Shown piece by piece: positions 1 to 7,711 of a DNA stretch of 50,343 bases (the first letter of the stretch is position 1; every line of letters starts with the position of its first letter). Position numbers and translations under genes: made by a program. The DNA lies in contig CADEDJ010000019.1 of NCBI GenBank assembly GCA_902826055.1, forward strand, positions 1-50,343, given 5' to 3'. Origin of the DNA: an uncultured Nitrosomonas sp. (GTDB lineage: Bacteria; Pseudomonadota; Gammaproteobacteria; Burkholderiales; Nitrosomonadaceae). The notes beneath the pieces were generated by a model. The model had not been told where the DNA came from. It ran no database searches and saw only the letters and a program-made list of their open reading frames with translations.

Positions 1-564
1 GATACGCTATAGCGCAATACTTGCCCGCATACTCCGAGTACCCGATTGCAAGCACCCGATGCACTAGATCATCAGCCCCTTCTGTTTAATGATGTGCATC
101 ATATTGAGCAATTGCGCAGTGCTTCGATTGCACTGATGGGATACATGCCGCGATAGAGTGAAATACATCTACTTCAAGCTGACGGAGTACACACTTAGCA
201 TAGTCTTTTGTCCATGCGTGCTCTTTGTATGCCACTCAACATGTACAACCTTGAAACTATTAGCGACAGCTTCTTTTGATTTTTGCTTATTGTGATCTGA
301 CGATCAGAGGAGAAATCAATATTACGTGCAAGCTTCACACATTCAGCTTGAACGAGACTTACTTCAAACTCACAACAGGGTAAGCGCCCAAAGATATATG
401 GATTTTTCTTTGTCATGGATTTATAGCGTAGCTGCCAATACTTGCGGCTATCTTCATGTACTCATGAGATATAAACCTTGGGCATCATGAAGCTTGCGGA
501 TTTTGACGCCTTCCGCCGTTGCAGTCTCACAAGAAATGTCAGTTAACAATTCTTTGATAGCCAT
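1..564 (-). pseudogene. Decayed P4-type tyrosine integrase (N-terminal part, runs off window)
   Basis: No single frame is open, but joining minus-strand frames from the ATG at 564 gives an integrase N-terminus. First comes MAIKELLTDI and then KIRKLHDAQGLYL (DUF4102-like). After a frame change near 450 come SRKYWQLRYKSMTKKNPYIF and EVSLVQAECVKLARNIDF. Another change gives ANSFKVVHVEWHTK, then WTKDYAKCVLRQLEVDVF, and finally DDLVHRVLAIGYSEYAGKYC at the window edge. These follow, in order, the family pattern (GLYL, KYW-LRY, VSL-EAR-...ARxLIxxGIDP, F-VV--EWH, W--DYAK-VL--LE-DVFP, AHRVL). At least three frame changes plus internal stops mean it is not functional. It starts 136 bp past the 3' end of tRNA-Cys, the usual place for an integrase that used that tRNA as its attachment site. 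The catalytic domain would lie outside the window. Confidence 0.82.
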
Positions 565-699
565 AATGTGGTAACTTTTTATATGGTGAAAATAGTAGCC
601 ACATTTGTTAATAGCTTCTGCGGGACATTCTAGACTACTAACTTCTCGTCAAGTAGCTTGTTCATTGTGTTTCGTGGATTGTCTTGGATTTCTATGGAA

Positions 700-773
700 T
701 GGAGGCGGGGGTCGGAATCGAACCGGCGTAGACGGCTTTGCAGGCCGCTGCATGACCACTCTGCCACCCCGCC
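700..773 (-). tRNA. tRNA-Cys (anticodon GCA), CCA encoded
   Basis: The reverse complement begins GGCGGGGTGGCAGAGTGG and ends CCCCGCC-T-CCA. The acceptor stem GGCGGGG/CCCCGCC pairs fully. The anticodon loop CTGCAAA gives GCA, and the T-arm GGTTCGATTCC is standard. It lies 111 bp downstream of tRNA-Gly on the same strand and is probably cotranscribed with it. Its 3' end faces the integrase remnant, so it is the likely former island attachment site. Confidence 0.97.
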
Positions 774-884
774 ATTATTGCATGGTTTTCAGCGTGCTGT
801 GAATCTTACGGGAAAAGCCTGTAACAGACCATTCGATTTCCGGCAATAAAATAACATTTCGCATATGCCATTTTCATTAGAAAA

Positions 885-959
885 TGGAGCGGGAAACGAG
901 GCTCGAACTCGCGACCCCAACCTTGGCAAGGTTGTGCTCTACCACTGAGCTATTCCCGC
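885..959 (-). tRNA. tRNA-Gly (anticodon GCC), CCA encoded
   Basis: The reverse complement starts GCGGGAATAGCTCAGTGG and ends with CCCGC-T-CCA. The acceptor GCGGGAA pairs with TTCCCGC. The anticodon loop TTGCCAA (stem CAACC/GGTTG) reads GCC, and the T-arm GAGTTCGAGCCTC is canonical. A consensus promoter lies about 50 bp upstream. Confidence 0.97.
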
Positions 960-1007
960 AATATGAAACTCTTGTGTGAATTAGACCACTACAGAAACAA
1001 AGGGTGG

Positions 1008-1035
1008 ATTATAGTGATGCTATATCTTTTGTCAA
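1008..1035 (-). promoter_or_regulatory. Sigma-70 promoter of the tRNA-Gly/tRNA-Cys operon
   Basis: On the minus strand TTGACA (1035-1030) is followed after 16 bp by TATAAT (1013-1008). Both hexamers match the consensus exactly. The -10 lies about 49 bp upstream of the mature tRNA-Gly 5' end. This is a very strong promoter, as expected for stable RNA. Confidence 0.85.
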
Positions 1036-1757
1036 GAAATGCGATTTTATATTTATTGATATTATAAATGGTTACATTGGATTAAAAAAATAAGCATTCA
1101 CAATACACCAGGAGTAAGTATTAGATCGAGATCTTCAATAGCCTCAACTGCTTATCTTTATAAAGCTTTATTGTACGAGTCTATTTACTTATCTACTCGC
1201 TTATAGTGTAAATCAAATATATGTCAGTAGCACCCGTCTAGTTTTCAATAATAAATTGCTTCGCTCTACGCTAATAACTGTTGATTTTTTCAACACCAGC
1301 AAAAACCACAATCATTTGCGCTAATATTCAAAATACGAGCACAATCTCATGTAGAGATATTCAAACGACTAATCACCTGTTTCTATAAATTTCACCCACC
1401 TTATTTAGTTGCACTGAGAAATCCCGCCCTTGTCTGAAACAACCAGGTAAATTAACCTAAGCTAACAGCGAAAACCTTTTTCACTCAACATTTCTGTGCG
1501 AGTGACTATACGGAAATTTCTTTTGTTTTATAATGCCTTTGCCATTCCATGGTTTCGTAACCAAGGAAATCAGTAAAAGAAATATCCTACAGGTTTTTAA
1601 GAATTTGCTTATTCATTTGTCAAATTAATAATCGCAATATTAGTATCTTCAAATCAGAATACAAAAAAAATCGATCAATAAGTATCTGTTTTTTTAGATC
1701 GGGTGTATTCTATATTTTCGAACGTATGGTATTAACGAGTTGTGAGGAGAAATTCAA
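1036..1757. other. AT-rich intergenic region without a recognised gene
   Basis: About 720 bp between the tRNA promoter and the small ORF at 1758. No long open frame, RNA gene or clear transposon end was seen on either strand. The right end must hold the promoter and Shine-Dalgarno (GTGAGGAG, about 1741-1748) of the 1758 ORF. It could be old island debris, but no homology was recognised. Confidence 0.4.
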
Positions 1758-2087
1758 ATGGAACAGTCTGAAATTCAAATCAATCGTAAAATTAGCCAAT
1801 CTCAATCTTTAAGTAAGCAAAAAAATATCTATCCATTTTATGAAGCAGGTCATTTAAGACGTGCAAAAATGCATGCAGCACGTTACATAGATTCAATCGA
1901 CAATAAACAATTTTTAAATTCAACTTTATACCAATTGCTAGAAGCTAGTTTGATGTTGGAGACTACAGATTGCGATGTTCTTGCTGCTTACCTTAGACAC
2001 TCACCTGCTGTTATCCGTACTGAGCTTCAAAAAATACATCGTTTTCTTAATCATCCAGAAAAATCTCTAAGAATGTTTACAAAATAA
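1758..2087 (+). CDS. Small protein of unknown function, possible LuxR-like helix-turn-helix
   Basis: A 109-residue soluble protein with a good Shine-Dalgarno (GAGGAGA, 7 bp before the ATG). It is Lys/Gln/Asn-rich at the N-terminus and has no signal peptide or membrane segment. Residues about 74-96 (DVLAAYLRHSPAVIRTELQK, then IHRFL) resemble the recognition-helix region of LuxR/GerE HTH domains, which typically read A-x-x-L-x-x-S-P-x-T-V-R-x-H-L-x-x-I-x-x-K-L. The rest of the domain is not convincing. It stands alone, facing the convergent end of the AmmeMemoRadiSam operon 34 bp away. The product is not firmly recognised; the HTH idea is inference. Confidence 0.6.
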   Translation: MEQSEIQINRKISQSQSLSKQKNIYPFYEAGHLRRAKMHAARYIDSIDNKQFLNSTLYQLLEASLMLETTDCDVLAAYLRHSPAVIRTELQKIHRFLNHPEKSLRMFTK

Positions 2088-2121
2088 CATTGAAAGAAGC
2101 ATTATATTTGCTGGAGAGTAT

Positions 2122-2748
2122 TTACAAGTGCTTTAAGAACCAATCCCCTGCATACTCGGCAGCTTGTTCCAAAGTACCTGGTTCTTCGAATAAATGCGTT
2201 GCCCCAGGTACGAGAACAAGTTTTTTTTCGCATTTCATCCATGCAAATGCTTGCTCATTCAGTTCAATCACTGTGTAATCTTCACTACCTACAATAAGCA
2301 AGGTTGGCGAAGCTACCTGTACTAATGCGGTTTCACCAGCCAAATCAGGACGCCCTCCTCGGGATACCACAGCAGCGATAGTAATACCTATTTCTGCTGC
2401 TGCGCGCAGCGCTGCGGCCGCACCTGTGCTAGCACCAAAATAACCGATTCGTAGCGTCTTAGTTTCAGGATTTTCCCGCAACCAGGCTGTTGCGGCAAGC
2501 AAGCGTTGTGTTAGCAAATCTATATCAAAACGTACTGCATAGTCCCGTTCTTCACTCGTTGTTAATAAATCGAACAATAGCGTGCCAATACCTTGTTGCT
2601 GCAATACTTGCGCTACAAAAACATTGCGTGGACTCAAGCGGCTGCTGCCGCTACCATGAGCAAACAACACTACACTTTTTGTGTCCGCTGGCAATACCAG
2701 CTCGCCATTGAGTCTAACGGGACCGGCCGGTATTTTGACAGTAGCCAT
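2122..2748 (-). CDS. Alpha/beta hydrolase, dienelactone-hydrolase-like
   Basis: A 208-residue cytosolic alpha/beta hydrolase. Visible features are the oxyanion-hole strand FAHGSGSSRLSPRN (about residues 29-42), the nucleophile elbow G-A-S-T-G (Ser near residue 106), the acid Asp in GSEDYTV (near 154) and the catalytic His in GATHLFEE (near 184). This is a full Ser-Asp-His triad. The family includes dienelactone hydrolases, but the substrate cannot be told from sequence. Its ATG overlaps the stop of the upstream radical SAM gene as TAATG, so it is the translationally coupled last gene of the AmmeMemoRadiSam operon. That coupling suggests it acts in the same unknown process. Confidence 0.88.
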   Translation of the reverse strand: MATVKIPAGPVRLNGELVLPADTKSVVLFAHGSGSSRLSPRNVFVAQVLQQQGIGTLLFDLLTTSEERDYAVRFDIDLLTQRLLAATAWLRENPETKTLRIGYFGASTGAAAALRAAAEIGITIAAVVSRGGRPDLAGETALVQVASPTLLIVGSEDYTVIELNEQAFAWMKCEKKLVLVPGATHLFEEPGTLEQAAEYAGDWFLKHL

Positions 2749-3845
2749 TACACGCTCACTCCGATCCGAACTGGAATGCGCTGCCTGCCAAATTGCCCGG
2801 TAAATTGCTCAAAGCGGCCCGCAATTGGTGTTTGGCAATATTTACAGCAACCATCCGCAGTCAATTGGTAATTTTTTATTTCATACCAATCACGCACAAC
2901 CAGTTCACTCGCACATGCCGGACAGTAGGTGGTATCGCCTTCAAGATTATGCACGTTACCCGTATAGACAAATTGTAAACCGGCATCCAATGCGATTTTT
3001 CGCGCCTGAATCAGCGTACCGGCAGGTGTGGAAGGAATATCATTGAGCTTATAATCCGGATGAAATGCACTAAAATGCAACGGCACATCAACACCCAGTT
3101 CCTTGACAATCCATTGGCTCATTGCGCTGATTTCTTGTTTGGAATCATTAAGGCCTGGAATTAATAATGTTGTCAGTTCGACCCATACATTGGTTTCGTG
3201 CTTCAGGTACTGTAATGTTTCGAGCACGGGCTGCAGATGCGATCCTGTTTGCTTGACATAGAATTCTTCAGTAAATGCCTTGAGATCAACATTTGCTGCA
3301 TCCATTTTGCTAAAAAAATCGCGCCGTGGTTGCGGATGAATATATCCCGCCGTTACAGCAACCGTTTTAATGCCTCGAACATGACAAGCATCTGCGACAT
3401 CCATGGCGTATTCAGCGAAAATTACTGGATCGTTATAAGTGAAAGCAACACTCCTGCAGCCCAATTCATCTGCCTTACGAGCAATATCTTCGGGGCTTGC
3501 CTGATCAAGCAATTTATCAAAACTGCGTGACTTGGAAATATCCCAATTCTGGCAAAACTTACACGCAAGGTTACAACCGGCCGTTCCAAATGATAAAACG
3601 CTACTACCGGGATAAAAGTGATTTAATGGTTTTTTTTCAATCGGATCGATACAAAAACCGGATGAGCGTCCATAAGTCGTCAAAACCATAATATCCCCGA
3701 CTCGACCGCGAACAAAACAAGCCCCTCGCTGCCCATCATGCAACTTGCAATCACGCGGACACAAGTCACACTGAATCCGCCCGTCTTCTAATAGGTGCCA
3801 ATATTTGGCAGGATGCTGCTGAATGGCACTAATAGGTTCATCCAT
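2748..3845 (-). CDS. amrS: AmmeMemoRadiSam system radical SAM enzyme
   Basis: The start is set at the ATG at 3845 (MDEPISAIQ): GAGGAG lies just upstream and the gene then overlaps the previous stop by 8 bp. The open frame extends to 3920 but without support. The protein has 365 residues. Near the N-terminus is CDLCPRDCKLHDGQRGACFV. The radical SAM cluster motif C-N-L-A-C-K-F-C follows at about 91-98, within GTAGCNLACKFCQNWDISKS. Further matches are the Gly-rich and VDLKAF strands and a C-terminal zinc-like CPAC...CKYC set. The architecture is that of AmrS, related to pyruvate-formate-lyase-activating enzymes. It would cleave S-adenosylmethionine with a 4Fe-4S cluster. The substrate of the AMMECR1/MEMO/radical SAM trio has not been established in my knowledge. 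Confidence 0.93.
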   Translation of the reverse strand: MDEPISAIQQHPAKYWHLLEDGRIQCDLCPRDCKLHDGQRGACFVRGRVGDIMVLTTYGRSSGFCIDPIEKKPLNHFYPGSSVLSFGTAGCNLACKFCQNWDISKSRSFDKLLDQASPEDIARKADELGCRSVAFTYNDPVIFAEYAMDVADACHVRGIKTVAVTAGYIHPQPRRDFFSKMDAANVDLKAFTEEFYVKQTGSHLQPVLETLQYLKHETNVWVELTTLLIPGLNDSKQEISAMSQWIVKELGVDVPLHFSAFHPDYKLNDIPSTPAGTLIQARKIALDAGLQFVYTGNVHNLEGDTTYCPACASELVVRDWYEIKNYQLTADGCCKYCQTPIAGRFEQFTGQFGRQRIPVRIGVSV

Positions 3846-4431
3846 ACAAATGCTCCTCATTAAAATAGTCAGTTTCGCGCCACTTAGTGGCTGTATAGTA
3901 AGAAAGTTTGATACCGTCACTCCAGAAATATTCAGATAATCCAGCTTTAGACTTCAACTTGGCAAGAAACTGCCGGGGTTGTGGAAGCATTTCCCAAACT
4001 TGAGGTAAGAATGTGCTGCGATAGTGTTTATACTCGAACACAACGCCATCAATGTTTGGCCGTAATTGCGCTAATGCTTCCACTTCATTGTTAAAACTAA
4101 GTGGCTGAAGCTCGGAAAGCAACGACACTTCAACATCGACAGCATCCAGCTCATCGGCCGCTACGGGTTTGAAGCGAGGATCATACAACGCTGCCGATAT
4201 GGCATTGTTTCTTACATCTTCAATCAACGGATTTGAAGCGTACAAAGAGCCGATACAACCGCGTAGCATGCCTTCTTGTGTCAAAGTAACAAATGTAGCT
4301 CCCGGCTTCAAAAGCCAAGGCATATTTTCGTCGATTGCCATAGGCACGTGAGATATACGCAATGTACGTGAAATCGCGCCACGTGCAATGTTAAGCAATA
4401 TTTTCCCTTGTTCATTTCCTTCAAGTATCAT
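3838..4431 (-). CDS. amrA: AmmeMemoRadiSam system protein A (AMMECR1 domain)
   Basis: A 197-residue protein formed almost wholly of an AMMECR1 domain. The diagnostic stretch is FVTLTQEGMLRGCIGSL (about residues 47-63), containing the hallmark L-R-G-C-I-G. It is followed by DVRNNAISAALYDPRF and VEVSLLSELQPL, all typical of the family. AAAGGAT provides the Shine-Dalgarno before the ATG at 4431. The gene follows amrB after 15 bp and overlaps amrS, so all three are one transcript. In humans AMMECR1 and MEMO1 are separate proteins; bacteria keep both with the radical SAM partner. The biochemical role is unproven. Confidence 0.93.
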   Translation of the reverse strand: MILEGNEQGKILLNIARGAISRTLRISHVPMAIDENMPWLLKPGATFVTLTQEGMLRGCIGSLYASNPLIEDVRNNAISAALYDPRFKPVAADELDAVDVEVSLLSELQPLSFNNEVEALAQLRPNIDGVVFEYKHYRSTFLPQVWEMLPQPRQFLAKLKSKAGLSEYFWSDGIKLSYYTATKWRETDYFNEEHLYG

Positions 4432-4446
4432 AGCGATTATCCTTTC

Positions 4447-5229
4447 TCAATCAAATGCAATTGCAGCATAACCAACGACTTGATCCCGCGAACCCGCAGT
4501 ATCCCCGGAATTTCTCAAATCCAACAAATGCGGCGTCAAATGATATTTCCAGGCAGCTTTGATCAAGCCATTGACAGGAATACATCCACACGCGCGATCA
4601 CTATCGCTCAATTGCCTTAATTGCACTATCGATCGAACTGTTTCATCGTCGAAATGCTGCGCCGTCGTATACGGTAGATAATGCGAAAGGTCTGAGCTAA
4701 TTACGACTAATGTTTCATCCCCCCCCCATACACAATCCAAGACTTCCGCAACCGCGTCGGCTGATACCATGCCTACCGCCAATGGTAATAAAGTAAATTC
4801 ACCTAACACGCTCTGCAAAAAAGGCAATTGCACTTCTAAAGAATGCTCCAGCGCATGCGCTTCGTTACTGACAATTATTTGCGGCAAATGCACAATCGTC
4901 TTCACAAGAGCAGCATCCAGTTTTATATTACCCAATGGTGTAGCAAAAGCGTCTGCTTTGGGCAAAGCCAATCCATGGATAGCAACACGATGCGCAGGAC
5001 CGAGCAAAACCACCTTTTGAATCCTAGCCGAAACAGATCTCAAATTAGCATACGCCGTTGCAGCAATAGCTCCGGAATAGATATATCCAGCATGCGGTAC
5101 AATTAATGCTTTTGGTTTGACATCACACGATTTCGCTTTTGTAAGCAAATCTTGTATATCATGGTGTAATTGACTTGCATCGGCAGGATAAAACATCCCT
5201 GCAACTGCAGCCGAACGAATCGTGATCAT
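4447..5229 (-). CDS. amrB: AmmeMemoRadiSam system protein B (MEMO1 family)
   Basis: About 260 residues of the MEMO/extradiol-dioxygenase-like fold. The start at 5229 (MITIRSAAVAGMFYPADASQ) is preferred: GAGAGG lies 5 bp before it, while the frame is open to 5250. Characteristic motifs are VPHAGYIYSGAIAATAY, LLGPAHRVAIHGLAL, EHSLEVQLPFLQ and VISSDLSHYLPY. The His residues in PHAGY and GPAH and a late Cys (CGCIP) are candidates for the metal ligands known in MEMO1. It is the first gene of the four-gene operon amrB-amrA-amrS-hydrolase, so the operon promoter should lie in the 5251-5666 gap. Confidence 0.93.
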   Translation of the reverse strand: MITIRSAAVAGMFYPADASQLHHDIQDLLTKAKSCDVKPKALIVPHAGYIYSGAIAATAYANLRSVSARIQKVVLLGPAHRVAIHGLALPKADAFATPLGNIKLDAALVKTIVHLPQIIVSNEAHALEHSLEVQLPFLQSVLGEFTLLPLAVGMVSADAVAEVLDCVWGGDETLVVISSDLSHYLPYTTAQHFDDETVRSIVQLRQLSDSDRACGCIPVNGLIKAAWKYHLTPHLLDLRNSGDTAGSRDQVVGYAAIAFD

Positions 5230-5250
5230 CATATCCTCTCTTTCACTCAT

Positions 5251-5666
5251 CTTTGATTACCTATTGCATAAGACAAATATTTAAGAAAAAGATTGCAACG
5301 ACTGAATCATACTTTGCGCAGCAAACTGTAAAATTTATCCCAATAAATCATTTAGATAAGAAAAGATCGAGATATAAAATTCTACACTCAAAACAATATA
5401 CTCATAGATACGTAGATTTCGATAATAACGTGAAGTAAGCAGCCATAAACTTTTGTACGCGCGCTTAATTAACAATTAAGTACCCGCTAGTGTGCGCGCA
5501 TAATTTATAACATTGCCTCACGCATGAAGAAATTTGTATTATTCTTAAAAAATATCCTTTTGCCTTCTTTATTGTCTTTTTGCATTTATTTATGTAACTA
5601 TGACATTGATTTAATAGAGAATGTATGTTAATCAGTCTAATTGTCACGCCATATAGGAATTACCCA
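5251..5666. other. Intergenic region between divergent genes
   Basis: About 415 bp that must hold the promoters of the AmmeMemoRadiSam operon (minus) and of the exported protein at 5667 (plus). A small AT-rich hairpin CTTAATT-AAC-AATTAAG sits at 5464-5480, flanked on both sides by GCGCGC-containing runs (about 5458-5463 and 5493-5499). Short open frames here have no coding character. No RNA gene was recognised. Confidence 0.4.
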
Positions 5667-6830
5667 ATGAAAATCAATGTTACTTATCGAACGACAAGTA
5701 TTTACTGCTCTACTAAAGTCAAACAAAGTTTATTAGCAGTATTATTGCCATTAGTTTTTATGATGTGCATGGCTTGGTTATCCATTGGAATTAGCCATGC
5801 GTCCGATAAAAACACTTCAGTAACCCATGCGGTTAAATGGCATCCAGGTCATTACTATACACTTATGGGTAAAAGTAAGGATAATCCCAAACATATGACG
5901 CAGATATATCAAGAATTGAGGAAAACACCGCTATTGCGTGGTATACAAATTCGCTATGACTGGGCAGAATTAGAACCCGAAGAAAATGTATATAATTTTT
6001 CATCAATTGAAAATCATCTCATTCAGCTTGCTGCACAAAAAAAACGCCTAATCATTTTGTTACAATTGAAGTCATTTGATCCTTCTACTCCCAACGTGCC
6101 TGAGTACCTAAAAGAGGAGAAGTACGAAGGCGGTGTTTTTCCTTTCAGCCTTTTTGGAAAAAAAACCATCGGTGGATATAACCTTAAATTATGGAACCCA
6201 TTAGTTCATGATCGCCTCGTTGCACTGATTAGTGCGCTCGGAAAGCGTTTTAATACTCACCCTTACTTTGAAGGTATAGGATTGACTGAAACAGCATTTG
6301 GGCAACCGCTTGTAGAAATCACCAATAATCAATTAGATAATTATTTTACGAGTTTGCTTAGTGTTAACAAACAGTTGCGTAAATATTTTCCAAACACAAT
6401 GACTTATCAATTTACAAATTTTCCTCGCCAAAAACTCAATACATTTATCGGTAAACTTAAAGAAATGGGTACGGGTTTGGGCGGACCAGATATTTTTATG
6501 GAGGATCCGGGTCTAACCTTCAAACAAGCAAATTCGGCAAAAGGCGTTTACCATTACTATCCGGAATTATCAGGTATCGTACCTTTAACACCGGCAGTGA
6601 TGCAAACAAATTATGTCAATACACGACAGGATAAGAAAGGCAAAACACCTTCTGTGACTGAGTTGTTTACATTTGCTCGAGACAATTTAAAAGCCAATTA
6701 TATTTTCTGGACCCGAGCCCCTAATTATTTTCCTCAAGTTCTTCAAATGTTGAATGAGCTAGGTCCGGTCGGCGATGCTGGAGGATTGGATTCTACGTGC
6801 CCAAAAGCATATCCTGCTTGTACTAATTAG
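5667..6830 (+). CDS. Exported TIM-barrel glycoside-hydrolase-like protein
   Basis: The open frame begins at 5625, but the ATG at 5667 gives a sensible signal sequence: a basic N-region, then the hydrophobic SLLAVLLPLVFMMCMAWLSI and a likely cleavage after SHA-S. About 387 residues. The mature part starts like beta-galactosidase/cellulase TIM barrels: LLRGIQIRYDWAELEPEENV, YNFSSIENHL and then KRLIILLQLKSF match the GH42/GH35-type pattern G-x-x-x-R-W-x-x-l-E-P-x-x-G-x-Y-x-F. Candidate acids are Glu in LTETAFGQ and Asp/Glu in IFMEDPG. Neither the exact family nor the substrate is recognised. It stands as a single plus-strand gene. The role in an ammonia oxidiser is unknown; exopolysaccharide processing is only a guess. 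Confidence 0.65.
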   Translation: MKINVTYRTTSIYCSTKVKQSLLAVLLPLVFMMCMAWLSIGISHASDKNTSVTHAVKWHPGHYYTLMGKSKDNPKHMTQIYQELRKTPLLRGIQIRYDWAELEPEENVYNFSSIENHLIQLAAQKKRLIILLQLKSFDPSTPNVPEYLKEEKYEGGVFPFSLFGKKTIGGYNLKLWNPLVHDRLVALISALGKRFNTHPYFEGIGLTETAFGQPLVEITNNQLDNYFTSLLSVNKQLRKYFPNTMTYQFTNFPRQKLNTFIGKLKEMGTGLGGPDIFMEDPGLTFKQANSAKGVYHYYPELSGIVPLTPAVMQTNYVNTRQDKKGKTPSVTELFTFARDNLKANYIFWTRAPNYFPQVLQMLNELGPVGDAGGLDSTCPKAYPACTN

Positions 6831-6963
6831 CTTTCCAGGTAAAACATGCGCATGTTTGCGGATTGTTTTTTGCATTATTCATCTAGTCTTTTAAATAATT
6901 AATGATCGACGCATTTGAACTCATTAAGACCGAAAATTAACATAACATAAACAAGAAATCATT

Positions 6964-7494
6964 ATGGTATTTATCGCAGAATCCATAACCACTTTTTATG
7001 ATAAAGAACAAGACAGGCTAAGCTTAATTTTTTGTGGTGAGGACAAAAAACAGCTATTAGGTCTTATGACACGTCAGTTTTTAAAAAACACACTGAAACA
7101 ACTTCCTCATTGGCTTTCACGACAATATCCTAATTTCAAAATAAGAACAGCGGAACAGCAATGGGAAGTTAATTGTTTAGCGCATCAAATATCACAACAA
7201 AAAATAACCGTTTCTTACGGCAAAATACAATCCAGCAATCATATTGAGTCATTTCTAATCCATACAATCAATTTATCTAATAAGTATTCCGGTAACTACA
7301 ATCCGAAAATTAAACTCGAATTCCTTGATGCCAGCAGTACCATAAAAATTGGCTTAATACTAGATTTGGCACACTTGCATAAATTAATTGGAGAAATTCT
7401 CAAGCAGGTTCAAGTTTGGGATATTGATAATCCTTGGCAAAATAAAAATGTATCTTCTTTTTTATCGAATACAAATGAAAAAATTATTCACTGA
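6964..7494 (+). CDS. Protein of unknown function
   Basis: A 176-residue soluble protein, AT-rich in codon use like its neighbours, with no signal peptide, membrane segment or recognised catalytic motif. The N-terminal half contains an amphipathic stretch (LLGLMTRQFLKNTLKQLPHW), and the C-terminal half has alternating strand-like segments (SSTIKIGLILDLAHLHKLI). No strong Shine-Dalgarno is visible before the ATG. A weak stem-loop formed by AAGCC/GGCTT at about 7493-7517 follows the stop. It is flanked by unrelated genes, so context says nothing about function. I do not recognise the family. Confidence 0.6.
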   Translation: MVFIAESITTFYDKEQDRLSLIFCGEDKKQLLGLMTRQFLKNTLKQLPHWLSRQYPNFKIRTAEQQWEVNCLAHQISQQKITVSYGKIQSSNHIESFLIHTINLSNKYSGNYNPKIKLEFLDASSTIKIGLILDLAHLHKLIGEILKQVQVWDIDNPWQNKNVSSFLSNTNEKIIH

Positions 7495-7592
7495 AGCCTT
7501 TTACATTGCAAAATGGCTTTCATTGACTGATTAAAAATTAAAAATTTCTTTTATATTATTTTTTTCCATAATTTGTGATATAACTAAAAAAT

Positions 7593-7678
7593 GTACTGAT
7601 AAAAGGGAAGAAATTGTTAACGACTTTACCTTTTTTGATGATGTAATTAGATCAGTACGGTTTGCTAGGTAATTACAT
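7593..7678 (+). promoter_or_regulatory. Structured leader upstream of smbP (interleaved inverted repeats)
   Basis: Two perfect inverted repeats are interleaved. GTACTGAT (7593-7600) pairs with ATCAGTAC (7651-7658). ATGTAATTA (7641-7649) pairs with TAATTACAT (7670-7678). The second arm of the first pair lies in the loop of the second pair, the order of an H-type pseudoknot. A third pair, AAAAGG/CCTTTT (7601-7606 and 7629-7634), nests inside the first. The Shine-Dalgarno of smbP (AAAGGAG, 7697-7703) follows 18 bp later. It could be an RNA regulator or a DNA operator; no known riboswitch class was recognised. Confidence 0.45.
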
Positions 7679-7711
7679 TTTTAATATCTCAGAATAAAAG
7701 GAGTAATAGTT

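Noticed and set aside
195..416. 73-residue minus-strand open frame as a separate gene
   Set aside because: It is one frame segment of the decayed integrase; residues upstream and downstream in other frames continue the homology.
605..849. Two short plus-strand open frames
   Set aside because: They read across the tRNA-Cys gene on the opposite strand and have no protein features.
2090..2871. Plus-strand open frames over the hydrolase and amrS
   Set aside because: Antisense shadows of strongly conserved genes.
3846..3920. Upstream extension of amrS
   Set aside because: It lies inside amrA; a Shine-Dalgarno and the homologous N-terminus support the ATG at 3845.
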